From JBEEJL01 sp049698095 (GTDB lineage Bacteria > Pseudomonadota > Gammaproteobacteria > Burkholderiales > JBEEJL01), in contig JBAVXA010000115.1 of assembly GCA_049698095.1 (NCBI GenBank), positions 1 through 27,183 of the forward strand: a DNA stretch of 27,183 bases, written 5' to 3'. Under the pieces are notes generated by a model that worked only from the letters and a program-made list of their open reading frames with translations, was not told the origin of the DNA and searched no databases. This document shows positions 14,584-22,075 of the stretch, piece by piece; the first letter of the stretch is position 1, and each line of letters opens with the position of its first letter. The translations under genes were made by a program, and so were the position numbers.

Positions 14584-15264
14584 TTACGCCAGCATGGTCA
14601 GATATTGTGTCGGGTCGGCGACATTGGCGTCTGCGAACCCTTTGCGCCGCAGGCGGCAGGCGTCGCAGGCACCGCATGCGCGGCCGAATTCATCGGCCTG
14701 GTAGCACGACACAGTCATGCCATAATCCACGCCCAATTGCCGTCCTTGTAAAATGATCTCGGCCTTGGACAGGTTCAGTAAGGGTGCGTGAATGTGCAGC
14801 TTATTCCCTTCGACCGCCGCCTTGGTGGCAAGGTTCGCCATGACTTCAAAAGCACGTAAATATTCCGGCCGGCAATCCGGGTAGCCGGAATAGTCCACCG
14901 CATTTACGCCGACAAAAATATCGCGCGCGTCGAGTACTTCCGCCCAGGCAAGGGCGAGGGAAAGCATTATCGTGTTGCGTGCCGGAACATAAGTGACGGG
15001 AATGCCTTTGCTCGCCTGCAGCGGGACTGCGATTGCCGGGTCCGTGAGCGCCGAGCCGCCGAACATGCCGAGATCAACGCGGACGACGCGATGCTGCCGC
15101 GCGCCGAGACGTACCGCGACGCGCTCCGCCGCTTCGAGTTCTACGGCATGGCGTTGGCCGTAATTCACGCTCAGGCAATAACAGGCGAAACCTTGAGATT
15201 GTGCTATCGCCAGGGTGGTGGCTGAATCGAGTCCGCCGGAGAGTAATACGACTGCACTGGGCAT
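14584..15264 (-). CDS. queC: 7-cyano-7-deazaguanine synthase QueC
   Basis: Converts 7-carboxy-7-deazaguanine to preQ0 with ammonia and ATP in queuosine precursor synthesis. The N-terminal PP-loop SGGLDSATTLAIAQ (about residues 9-22) binds ATP. The C-terminal zinc site is complete: C187, C197, C200 and C203 in CYQADEFGRACGACDACR. The length of 226 matches the family. It is downstream of queE, separated by a 75-base AT-rich gap that holds an IHF-like element. No queD or queF is in the window. Confidence 0.97.
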   Translation of the reverse strand: MPSAVVLLSGGLDSATTLAIAQSQGFACYCLSVNYGQRHAVELEAAERVAVRLGARQHRVVRVDLGMFGGSALTDPAIAVPLQASKGIPVTYVPARNTIMLSLALAWAEVLDARDIFVGVNAVDYSGYPDCRPEYLRAFEVMANLATKAAVEGNKLHIHAPLLNLSKAEIILQGRQLGVDYGMTVSCYQADEFGRACGACDACRLRRKGFADANVADPTQYLTMLA

Positions 15265-15310
15265 GGAGTAGTCTTGGATAAAGGCTGATGCTGGAAACCT
15301 ACAATAATTA

Positions 15311-15330
15311 TCAATAAAATCAATTAGTTA
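15311..15330 (-). repeat. AT-rich IHF-consensus element between queE and queC
   Basis: On the - strand the sequence is TAACTAATTGATTTTATTGA, differing at one position from the copy at 24449-24468. The + strand contains AATCAATTAGTTA, a full match to WATCAANNNNTTR, with an AT-rich flank on the proper side. It lies ten bases after the queE stop and about 47 bases before the queC start. IHF binding is inferred. Confidence 0.65.
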
Positions 15331-15339
15331 CAATAATAT

Positions 15340-16035
15340 TTATTTTCCCCGCTCAACACCCCAAAGAATCTTGTGCAATTGCACCTGCATGCGCACCGGC
15401 AGGCGGTCGCGCAGAATCCATTCGGCAAGTTGCGCCGGTTCGAGCGACTCGTACACCGGTGAAAATAACACCGGGCAAATTTTTTCCAGCGCGTGATGTT
15501 GCAATTTTTCACGCGCCCATCGGTAGTCTGCCTCATCGCACAATACGAATTTGATTTCATCGCGTGCAGTGAGCAGCGGGATATTCTGCCAGCGGTTTTT
15601 TTCCATTTCGCCGGAACCCGGCGTTTTGATATCGACTATCCGCGACACGCGCGGATCGACGCGGGAAACATCAATGGCGCCGCTGGTTTCCAGCGACACC
15701 GAATAACCCCCATCGCAAAGTTGCTTGAGCAGGGGCAGGCAGTTTTTTTGCGCCAGTGGTTCGCCACCGGTGACAGTCACGTAGCGGGCCGCATAGCTGG
15801 CAACCCGATCGAGTATGGACTGAACCGGCGCGGTTTCCCCCTCGTGGAAAGCATACGCCGTATCGCAATAGCCGCAGCGTAACGGACAACCGGTCAGGCG
15901 CACGAAAACTGTCGGCAAACCACTGCGGCTGGTCTCGCCCTGCAATGAAAAGAATATTTCATTCACGCGCAGCATCAGCACGGCAGAGTCGGGCGGCGCA
16001 TCATCAATGCGCAGTGGAATGACTTGCGAATTCAC
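15340..16035 (-). CDS. queE: 7-carboxy-7-deazaguanine synthase QueE
   Basis: A radical-SAM enzyme that contracts the ring of 6-carboxy-tetrahydropterin in queuosine precursor synthesis. The cluster-binding motif CPLRCGYC (C50, C54, C57 in the longer form) is of CxxxCxxC type. It is preceded by the family signature NEIFFSLQGETSRSGLPTVFVRLTG and followed by TVTGGEPL. The open frame starts at a GTG (16035). The internal ATG at 15975 (MLRVNEIF) fits the usual family N-terminus better and may be the true start; neither has a clear ribosome site. It is 17 bases after the cpoB-like gene and probably cotranscribed with it. Linkage of queE and queC to tol-pal is common in this bacterial group. Confidence 0.95.
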   Translation of the reverse strand: MNSQVIPLRIDDAPPDSAVLMLRVNEIFFSLQGETSRSGLPTVFVRLTGCPLRCGYCDTAYAFHEGETAPVQSILDRVASYAARYVTVTGGEPLAQKNCLPLLKQLCDGGYSVSLETSGAIDVSRVDPRVSRIVDIKTPGSGEMEKNRWQNIPLLTARDEIKFVLCDEADYRWAREKLQHHALEKICPVLFSPVYESLEPAQLAEWILRDRLPVRMQVQLHKILWGVERGK

Positions 16036-16052
16036 GATGAGCGTTTCACAAG

Positions 16053-16577
16053 TTATTTCTTTTTGGTTCCCGGCATAGACGGCGGCTGGGGAATCGAACT
16101 GCGCGTATCGGCGGGCGCTGAAACAACGGCAGGCGATGGATTAATTACCGCCCCGCCGCCGGAAACCGCCCCTGGCGGCAATGAAGAAACAGGCGCCGAC
16201 GCGGGCACCGGAGCTTCTTCCAGGCGCTTGATACGCGAATCCAGGTCGAGATAGAAGTCGCGCTGTTTTTTCTGCGTGGTTTCGATGGAGTTATTCAATA
16301 CTTCCTGTTGCCCGCGCAGTGATTTGATTTCGGTTTTCAGCGCGTCAATCTGTCCTACCAGTTCGACCAAACCCAGGCTTTTCACGCTGGTTTCGATCGA
16401 CTTTACATTTGCATCAATGCGCGCAAACTGCGCCTCATTCGCGGCCTTCTCGGCTTTCTGTTGCGCGGTGAGGGTATTGATCGCCTTGCGCGCTTCATCG
16501 TCGTCAAACAAGCCGGCATGAACGCCGGTCGCCGTCAACATCGCCAACGACAAACCAAGCAGAAGAAATCTCATCAT
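16053..16577 (-). CDS. cpoB: CpoB/YbgF-like protein lacking the TPR domain
   Basis: A periplasmic protein of 174 residues. A signal peptide (about 1-21, ending VHA|GLFDD) precedes a coiled coil of about 100 residues. The stretch VELVGQIDALKTEIKSLRGQ followed by QKKQRDFYLDLDSRIKRLEE matches the N-terminal trimerisation domain of CpoB, the protein that coordinates Tol-Pal with peptidoglycan synthesis. After it, the chain ends in a Pro/Ser/Ala-rich tail and Lys-Lys-Lys. The TPR repeats that make up the C-terminal half of normal CpoB are absent, and no remnant is seen before queE. The start overlaps the pal stop (ATGA), the usual position for cpoB. It may be a reduced functional form, with the TPR part lost or encoded elsewhere. 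Confidence 0.75.
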   Translation of the reverse strand: MMRFLLLGLSLAMLTATGVHAGLFDDDEARKAINTLTAQQKAEKAANEAQFARIDANVKSIETSVKSLGLVELVGQIDALKTEIKSLRGQQEVLNNSIETTQKKQRDFYLDLDSRIKRLEEAPVPASAPVSSLPPGAVSGGGAVINPSPAVVSAPADTRSSIPQPPSMPGTKKK

Positions 16578-17122
16578 TGCCCTCCGTATTGAATATCGAC
16601 GCGGCGGTTTTCCGCCCAGGCGGCTTCGTCATGTCCTTGCGCGCGCGGCTTTTCCTCGCCGAAGCTGACTGCTTCCATTTGCGCGTTGCTTGCGCCCAGA
16701 ACGTTAAGCAGTTTTTTCACCGCCTCGGCGCGGCGTTGACCGAGCGCCAGGTTGTATTCGCGGCTGCCGCGCTCGTCTGTGTTCCCCTGAATGGTGGCAC
16801 GTATGGCCGGATTCGCGACCATGTAACGCGCGTGGGCCTGCACCACTGGCTTGGAACTTTCGGTCACGATGTCGCTGTCGAGATCGAAATAAATACTGCG
16901 CTTGGTGAGCGCTTCGTTGGCACTGGCGTCGGCCCGTGCATCATTATTCACAGTAGTTACCTGCGGCTGCGGTGCCACCACGCCGGTCTGCCCCGCACCC
17001 TGACCGGCCGCCGTTCCGCTGCCGGACTTATCGTCGATCGGCGCCTTGTTCACTTCGAGAGGAGTGCTTTTGCACGCTGCCAGGATCAACAGCAGCGATA
17101 GCGCAATAGTTAATTTTTTCAT
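16574..17122 (-). CDS. pal: Peptidoglycan-associated lipoprotein Pal
   Basis: An outer-membrane lipoprotein that binds peptidoglycan and TolB. The signal peptide ends in a lipobox LILAAC with lipidated C17. A flexible Gly/Ala/Gln-rich linker (about 30-65) leads to an OmpA-like domain (about 75-180). That domain has SIYFDLDSDIV, the peptidoglycan-binding stretch GNTDERGSREYNLALGQRRA and the terminal ENRRVDI. The length of 182 is normal. The ribosome site AAGGAAC precedes the start. It follows tolB after about 80 bases and overlaps the cpoB start. Confidence 0.97.
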   Translation of the reverse strand: MKKLTIALSLLLILAACKSTPLEVNKAPIDDKSGSGTAAGQGAGQTGVVAPQPQVTTVNNDARADASANEALTKRSIYFDLDSDIVTESSKPVVQAHARYMVANPAIRATIQGNTDERGSREYNLALGQRRAEAVKKLLNVLGASNAQMEAVSFGEEKPRAQGHDEAAWAENRRVDIQYGGQ

Positions 17123-17203
17123 GATTTGTTCCTTGCTTAAATAAAATCGAAATTAAGACTACAAAAATAATCCAACCAAAATCAATTCCGGCGAAGCGAA
17201 ATC

Positions 17204-18481
17204 CTATTTGCCCAACGGCCCCCACGCGGGCTCGCGCACATCCCCTGCAGGCGTCGACAAGCGCTGCTTGACGCGCCCGTCGCTGGATACCGCTGCGAGC
17301 ACGCCGCGCCCGCCGACCTGGCTCGCGTATAAAATGGTTTTGCCGTTAGGAGCGAAACTGGGCGATTCATCGAGCGCGGAATCTGTCAGTACCTGAATTT
17401 GCTGCGAAGCCAGATCCTGCATGGCGACACGATAGCGCCCGCCGTTGCGCTGAATGAACACGATGCTTTTTCCGTCCGGACCCACGCGCGGCGTGACGTT
17501 ATAAGTTCCTTCAAATGTCACGCGCTGCGCATTGCCGCCGTCGACGCCGACACGGTATATCTGCGGGCTGCCGCCCCGGTCGGAGGTGAAGTAAATACTC
17601 TTGCCGTCAGGCGAAAAACTCGGCTCGGTATCGATGCCATTGCTGTTGGTAATGCGCGTCGCGCTGCCACCGGACGCAGAAACCAGATACAGTTGTGATC
17701 CGCCGTCTTTGGTCAAGGTCACAGCCAGCCGCTGGCCGTCTGGGGACCACGCCGGCGCGCTGTTGCTGCCGCTGAAGCTTGCCACCGTTGTCGCCTGGCT
17801 GGAGTAAATCTCGCGCACAATCACCGACGGCTTGCGGTTGGCGAAACTGACATAGGCGATGCGATTGCCGTCCGGCGACCATGAAGGGGAGATGATCGGA
17901 TCCACCTGGCTCAACACGGTTTGCGGGTTAAAGCCGTCGGCATCGGCGACCTGCAGCTGGTAACGTCCCGCGCCCTTGATGACGTACGCAATGCGAGTAT
18001 TGAATACGCCTTTGCTGCCGGTGAGCGCTTCATAAATCTGATTGGCAATCGTATGCGCGGTGGTGCGCAGATTCGCCTGATCGACGCCGGGATAACTCAG
18101 GCGCAGCATGCCTTCCTGTTTCAACACATCCTGCAGCCAGAAGCGCACTTCATGCCTGCCGCTGCCCTGCGGCGATACAGCGCCGATGACCACTGCGTCC
18201 GCCGAGCGTGCACGCCAATCGGCATAATTCACCATCGCCGGATCGCTGGGAAGGGGATTCACCGCCGAGCTATCCACCAGCCGAAATAATCCCGTGCCGG
18301 CCAGATCATTCTTGACGATCGCAGTGAGTTTCTGCTGTACGGCATCCTCGCCGGCGAAAGGCACAATCGCGATCGGGATCTGCTTCGCGCCTTGGGTGGT
18401 GACGTCGATCGTGAGTTGCGCATGTGCGGAGGAAATCCAGAGCGCGAAAAAGAACAGGCAAATCTTGGTTAATTTCAGCAT
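17204..18481 (-). CDS. tolB: Tol-Pal system periplasmic protein TolB
   Basis: A periplasmic beta-propeller protein that binds Pal and is displaced by TolA during envelope constriction. The signal peptide ends SSAHA|QL at about residue 22. The N-terminal TolB_N domain follows (IPIAIVPFAGED). The six-bladed propeller shows the repeated pattern SPSWSPDGNRIAYVS, APAWSPDGQRLAV, EPSFSPDGKSIYFTSDRGG, TPRVGPDGKSIVF, SPSFAPNGKTILYAS and EPAWGPLGK. Its 425 residues match the family. It begins four bases after the tolA stop. Coordinates and reading frame are clean. Confidence 0.97.
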   Translation of the reverse strand: MLKLTKICLFFFALWISSAHAQLTIDVTTQGAKQIPIAIVPFAGEDAVQQKLTAIVKNDLAGTGLFRLVDSSAVNPLPSDPAMVNYADWRARSADAVVIGAVSPQGSGRHEVRFWLQDVLKQEGMLRLSYPGVDQANLRTTAHTIANQIYEALTGSKGVFNTRIAYVIKGAGRYQLQVADADGFNPQTVLSQVDPIISPSWSPDGNRIAYVSFANRKPSVIVREIYSSQATTVASFSGSNSAPAWSPDGQRLAVTLTKDGGSQLYLVSASGGSATRITNSNGIDTEPSFSPDGKSIYFTSDRGGSPQIYRVGVDGGNAQRVTFEGTYNVTPRVGPDGKSIVFIQRNGGRYRVAMQDLASQQIQVLTDSALDESPSFAPNGKTILYASQVGGRGVLAAVSSDGRVKQRLSTPAGDVREPAWGPLGK

Positions 18482-18485
18482 CGTG

Positions 18486-19271
18486 TTATTTCTCGTGTGT
18501 TAAGGCCAAATCGAAAGAGCGGAATTGCTGCCGCAACCTGGGGTCTTCAGGCAACGGCAGAGGCTCCGCGCGCTTGATGCCGCGCTGCACAGCATCGTTA
18601 TAAATTTTATTACCGCTACCGCCCACCGGATCGGCACTCAACACTTCGCCGGTTGGCAACACAATCAATTTTACTACCAGACGCGTGCCAACGGGAACGC
18701 CGTCAGGCACGTCGGTATTGCTTCTGATCTTGTCACGTATTCGGGCAATATAGCTATTCATCGCGCTCTGCTGCGCCGCGCGTTCGGATGCCGCCTTGTC
18801 TGCCGCTGCCTGTTGCGCGGCGGCCAATTTATCCTGCTCTTCCTTCAGCGCTTTTTCCTGCGCCAGCCGCTCCTGCTTCTGCTTTTGCGCGAGGGCATCC
18901 TGCTCCTTGCGCTGTTTTTCCCTGGCGGCCTTTTCTTCCTGCTGCTTGCGTTCCTTCTCCTGTTTCTCCTTCAGCGCAAGGTCAGGCTTGGCCGGCTCGG
19001 GTTTCGCCGGCTCCGGTTCCGGCTCCGGCTCTTTGACCACCGGTTTCGGCTCTTCCGCTTTCGGCTCCGGCATTGCCTCCTGCGGCGGAGGCGCAGCCGC
19101 GGTGACTTTCTGCTCGGGCAACTGTCCCCACAATTCAACCTGTACCGGCGGCGGCTCCTTGCTCTGCCAGCTCACGCCGAAAATCAGCACGGCGAATATG
19201 AGTAAATGCACCAGCACCGCCAGCACAATGGCTGGTATCCGGCCCGGACTGGCGCTGATATCCTTCGCCAT
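18486..19271 (-). CDS. tolA: Tol-Pal system energy transducer TolA
   Basis: An inner-membrane protein that carries proton-motive energy from TolQR to Pal and TolB. It has a membrane helix at about residues 13-33. A Pro-rich segment with PEPEPEPAKPEPAKP precedes a long Lys/Glu/Ala/Gln-rich helical domain (about 98-170). A C-terminal TolA domain III starts at about 172 (YIARIRDKIRSN) and includes VVKLIVLPTGEVLSADPVGGSGN. The length of 261 is short compared with the 421 of E. coli, mainly because the helical domain is short. It starts two bases after the tolR stop. Confidence 0.95.
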   Translation of the reverse strand: MAKDISASPGRIPAIVLAVLVHLLIFAVLIFGVSWQSKEPPPVQVELWGQLPEQKVTAAAPPPQEAMPEPKAEEPKPVVKEPEPEPEPAKPEPAKPDLALKEKQEKERKQQEEKAAREKQRKEQDALAQKQKQERLAQEKALKEEQDKLAAAQQAAADKAASERAAQQSAMNSYIARIRDKIRSNTDVPDGVPVGTRLVVKLIVLPTGEVLSADPVGGSGNKIYNDAVQRGIKRAEPLPLPEDPRLRQQFRSFDLALTHEK

Positions 19272-19273
19272 TG

Positions 19274-19684
19274 TCAGTTCTTGTTCGGCTTGGCGAGCAG
19301 GCCAATGCGCTTGACTTTATTCTGCTGCAAAATGTCCATTACGTTCATGACCTCTTCGTAGCGCACCGCTTTGTCTGCCGCGATGACTACCGGCTGGTCC
19401 GGCACCATGCTGAGTTTGTCTTTAATCGCCTGCACAAGTTCCCCGCGGTTGAGTTCGCGCATGGTGCCGGTTTCGCGGTCATTCAGCAGAATTTTTCCGC
19501 CAAGCTTGATTTGCACCTCCAGCGCCGCGTTCGACGCACCGAGCTGATTGCCGACGCTGGGCAAATCAATCTGGCCCGGATTGATCAACGGCGCGGTAAT
19601 CATGAAAATCACCAGCAGCACCAGCATCACGTCGATGTAGGGCACAACGTTTATCTGGTTAATCTGTTTACGTTCGCGCGGCAT
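19274..19684 (-). CDS. tolR: Tol-Pal system proton channel subunit TolR
   Basis: An inner-membrane protein of 136 residues of the ExbD/TolR family. The N-terminal NQINVVPYIDVMLVLLVIFMI holds the single membrane helix and the proton-carrying Asp near residue 18 in YIDVML. The periplasmic domain (about 45-136) binds peptidoglycan in related proteins. The start overlaps the last base of the tolQ stop (TAATG), so the two subunits are translationally coupled. Confidence 0.97.
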   Translation of the reverse strand: MPRERKQINQINVVPYIDVMLVLLVIFMITAPLINPGQIDLPSVGNQLGASNAALEVQIKLGGKILLNDRETGTMRELNRGELVQAIKDKLSMVPDQPVVIAADKAVRYEEVMNVMDILQQNKVKRIGLLAKPNKN

Positions 19685-20361
19685 TATTGCGCCTGCCGCT
19701 GCAATATGTTGGAGAATTCTTCCATGAAGCTTTCCAGCCGCGATGACAGGCGGTCGATATCATGGGTGTAACGATTGTAGGCGACCACCGCCGGAATCGC
19801 CGCGAACAAGCCCATGGCGGTGGCGACCAGGGCTTCGGCGATGCCCGGCGCGACATGGGCCAGGGTTGCCTGGCCGACATTGGATAGCCCGCGAAAGGCA
19901 TTCATGATTCCCCACACCGTGCCGAGCAAACCGACGTAGGGGCTGACCGACCCGATGGTGGCGAGAAACGATAAATGCGATTCGAGCATGTCCATTTCGC
20001 GCTGGTAGGTGGCCTTCATTGCGCGGCGCGTACCGTCCATCAACGCACCGATATCGCTGCCGCCCCGCCCCTTGAGTTTGAGAAATTCCTGAAAGCCCGA
20101 TTCGAATATGCGTTCCATCGCGCCGGTTTCGCCGCGGCTATTGGAAATCCGTTGGTAAACGTTGCGCAAATCCGCGCCACTCCAGAACTCTTTTTCAAAT
20201 GCGTTGGTGTCCTTTACCGCGCGCTTGATGGCAAACATTTTCATGAAAATATACAGCCACGACATGAAGGACGAAGCAAGCAGCAATAACATCACCAGTT
20301 GCACAATGACGCTGGCGCCGGTGATGAGATGCAAAATGGACAGATCGGTATTGGCGTTCAC
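19684..20361 (-). CDS. tolQ: Tol-Pal system proton channel subunit TolQ
   Basis: An inner-membrane protein of 225 residues of the MotA/TolQ/ExbB family. Three membrane helices are visible: about 17-39, about 131-155 and about 170-190. The conserved motif VSPYVGLLGTVWGIMNAF carries the Thr/Gly residues of the proton path. The start is GTG with AAAGG upstream. It lies 29 bases after ybgC, in the usual ybgC-tolQRAB order. An IHF-like element overlaps the gap. Confidence 0.97.
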   Translation of the reverse strand: MNANTDLSILHLITGASVIVQLVMLLLLASSFMSWLYIFMKMFAIKRAVKDTNAFEKEFWSGADLRNVYQRISNSRGETGAMERIFESGFQEFLKLKGRGGSDIGALMDGTRRAMKATYQREMDMLESHLSFLATIGSVSPYVGLLGTVWGIMNAFRGLSNVGQATLAHVAPGIAEALVATAMGLFAAIPAVVAYNRYTHDIDRLSSRLESFMEEFSNILQRQAQ

Positions 20362-20386
20362 GCGTTGCCTTTCTTTGCCTATTTAT

Positions 20387-20406
20387 TTAATTAAATCAAT
20401 GAGTTG
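20387..20406 (-). repeat. AT-rich IHF-consensus element between ybgC and tolQ
   Basis: The + strand contains AATCAATGAGTTG, a full match to WATCAANNNNTTR with AT-rich sequence on the WATCAA side. It matches 15 of 20 positions of the 24449-24468 copy and overlaps the last codons and stop of ybgC. Because part is coding, the similarity is less certain here. Confidence 0.4.
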
Positions 20407-20789
20407 CGTATTGTTATCGGTATTTGCGCCGGCTTCAGCGTTTGCACATTGACGCACGCGATGGTGACGCTGGCGCCGGCAATCACCTCATCATCACGCA
20501 GGATTTTTTGCGCAAATACCAGGCTGAAATGGCGCGCCGATTCGACCGACGCCGTCACCTGCAACAAATCATTCAGGCGCGCGGGCCTGGCGAATTTTAT
20601 CTGCACCTCATGCGCGACGAATATGATGCCCTGCTCGGCAGCCAAACGCGTCTGGTCAAAACCGAGGTCACGCAACCATTCGGTGCGCGCCCGCTCCATG
20701 AACTTCAGGTACTGCGCATGGTACACCACGCCGCCTGCATCGGTGTCTTCATAGTAAACCCGCACCGGCCATGTAAACGTCGGACTCAT
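20391..20789 (-). CDS. ybgC: Tol-Pal associated acyl-CoA thioesterase YbgC
   Basis: A hotdog-fold thioesterase of 132 residues linked to the Tol-Pal system and phospholipid homeostasis. The catalytic motif VYYEDTDAGGVVYHAQYLKFMERARTEWL (written here as VYYEDTDAGGVVYH followed by YLKFMERARTE) carries the active Asp near residue 16. The open frame also contains a GTG one codon earlier at 20792. It follows ruvB by a few bases. Its position ahead of tolQ is the standard arrangement. Confidence 0.95.
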   Translation of the reverse strand: MSPTFTWPVRVYYEDTDAGGVVYHAQYLKFMERARTEWLRDLGFDQTRLAAEQGIIFVAHEVQIKFARPARLNDLLQVTASVESARHFSLVFAQKILRDDEVIAGASVTIACVNVQTLKPAQIPITIRNSLI

Positions 20790-20798
20790 CACGCAGAG

Positions 20799-21824
20799 TT
20801 AAAACAGATCGGAGGAATTTTTTACTGCGGGCAGACCGAAATGCTTATACGCCAGCGCCGTCGCCATGCGACCGCGGGGCGTGCGCTGCAGATAACCTTG
20901 TTGAATCAAGAACGGTTCGAGCACATCTTCAATCGTATCGCGCTCCTCGCCGATGGCGGAAGCGAGGTTGTCCACACCGACCGGCCCGCCGGCGAATTTT
21001 TCAATCACGCACGACAGCAGCTTGCGGTCCATCACGTCGAGACCGGCCAGATCGACATCGAGCATTTTCAACGCATCGTCGGCAACCGTTTGCGTCACGA
21101 TACCGTCGGCCTTCACCTGGGCGAAATCGCGCACGCGGCGCAGCAGGCGGTTGGCAATGCGCGGCGTGCCGCGCGAACGCCTGGCGATCTCATGCGCCCC
21201 CTCCGGCGCGGTTTCAACCTTGAGCAGGGTCGCGGAGCGCTTGACGATGCGCGTCAATTCTTCGGGTGAATAAAACTCCAGTCGAGCCACAATGCCGAAA
21301 CGGTCGCGCAGCGGATTGGTCAGCATGCCCGCGCGGGTGGTCGCGCCGACCAGCGTGAAGGGCGGCAAATCGAGCTTCACCGAACGCGCCGCCGGCCCCT
21401 CGCCGATCATGATGTCGATCTGATAATCCTCCAGCGCCGGATACAAAATCTCCTCCACCACCGGCGAAAGGCGGTGAATTTCGTCAATGAACAACACGTC
21501 GTTGGGTTCCAGATTGGTTAGCAGCGCGGCGAGATCGCCGGCGCGCTCGAGCACCGGCCCGGAGGTCTGGCGCAGGTTCACACCCATCTCGCGCGCGATG
21601 ATATGCGCCAGCGTGGTCTTGCCCAACCCCGGCGGGCCGAACAGCAGGACATGATCGAGCGACTCTTTGCGCTTGCGCGCCGCGTCGATGAATATCTGCA
21701 ACTGCTCGCGGATTTTTTCCTGGCCGACGTATTCGTCCAGCGCCTTCGGGCGCAGCGCGCGCTCCAGCGCTTCCTCCTGTTGCGAAGCGGGTGCGGCGGA
21801 AATCAGGCGGTCGGTTTCTATCAT
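20799..21824 (-). CDS. ruvB: Holliday junction helicase motor RuvB
   Basis: An AAA+ ATPase of 341 residues that drives branch migration with RuvA. Walker A is GPPGLGKTTLAH (about 65-76) and Walker B is DVLFIDEIHRLSP. The sensor region contains GATTRAGMLTNPLRDRFG, and the C-terminal winged helix includes TIEDVLEPFLIQQGYLQRTPRGR. The start is ATG at 21824, next to the AT-rich spacer. It is separated from ruvA by the DUF4442 gene and a cluster of palindromic repeats, so it probably needs its own promoter. Confidence 0.98.
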   Translation of the reverse strand: MIETDRLISAAPASQQEEALERALRPKALDEYVGQEKIREQLQIFIDAARKRKESLDHVLLFGPPGLGKTTLAHIIAREMGVNLRQTSGPVLERAGDLAALLTNLEPNDVLFIDEIHRLSPVVEEILYPALEDYQIDIMIGEGPAARSVKLDLPPFTLVGATTRAGMLTNPLRDRFGIVARLEFYSPEELTRIVKRSATLLKVETAPEGAHEIARRSRGTPRIANRLLRRVRDFAQVKADGIVTQTVADDALKMLDVDLAGLDVMDRKLLSCVIEKFAGGPVGVDNLASAIGEERDTIEDVLEPFLIQQGYLQRTPRGRMATALAYKHFGLPAVKNSSDLF

Positions 21825-21845
21825 AATTTTTTAATCATTTAATCC

Positions 21846-21914
21846 GTAGGCTGGGCCGGTATGCCCATCAAGCTATGTGTTTACGCAGGCGCCGGGCTGA
21901 TAAGCCCAGGCTAC
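21846..21914. repeat. Imperfect inverted repeat A (GTAGGCTGGGC type)
   Basis: GTAGGCTGGGC at 21846-21856 is mirrored by GCCCAGGCTAC at 21904-21914 with one mismatch, enclosing about 47 bases. It is the first of three different palindromic units packed between the DUF4442 gene and ruvB. Confidence 0.65.
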
Positions 21915-21929
21915 GAAAATTTCAACCGC

Positions 21930-21965
21930 GGTAGGGTAAGCAAAGCGTAGCGTGCCCACCCTACC
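21930..21965. repeat. Palindromic repeat B (GGTAGGGT type)
   Basis: GGTAGGGT at 21930 is mirrored exactly by ACCCTACC ending at 21965, around a 20-base centre rich in GCGT/AGCG steps. The unit has the look of short REP-like repeats that recur in intergenic DNA of many proteobacteria. Confidence 0.7.
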
Positions 21966-21970
21966 ACTGC

Positions 21971-22047
21971 TGTCATCCTGAGCGATCGCGAAGGATCTGC
22001 TTTGAAATCTACAGCAGATTCTTCGGGAAAAGCCCCTCAGAATGACA
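21971..22047. repeat. Palindromic repeat C (TGTCATCCTGAG type)
   Basis: TGTCATCCTGAG at 21971 is mirrored by CTCAGAATGACA ending at 22047 with one mismatch. An inner arm AAGGATCTGCT pairs with AGCAGATTCTT, also imperfectly, so the unit can fold into a long hairpin with internal bulges. No ORF is inside. Similar TGTCATCCTGAG repeats are widespread in intergenic DNA, which suggests a mobile or REP-like element. Confidence 0.75.
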
Positions 22048-22075
22048 TGGTTTTAATTTAACTCAGCGCAAAACC

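Noticed and set aside
14584..16035. queE-queC as a 7-deazaguanine DNA modification (Dpd) locus
   Set aside because: No dpd, tgtA or phage-like genes are nearby. The order next to tol-pal is the normal housekeeping place for queuosine precursor genes in this group.
17161..17203. A further copy of the IHF-like element between tolB and pal
   Set aside because: Only AATCAATT is shared; the TTR part is missing and the rest does not align, so I did not count it as a copy.
21846..22047. Start of a CRISPR array
   Set aside because: The three units differ in sequence and length and there is no regular repeat-spacer pattern.
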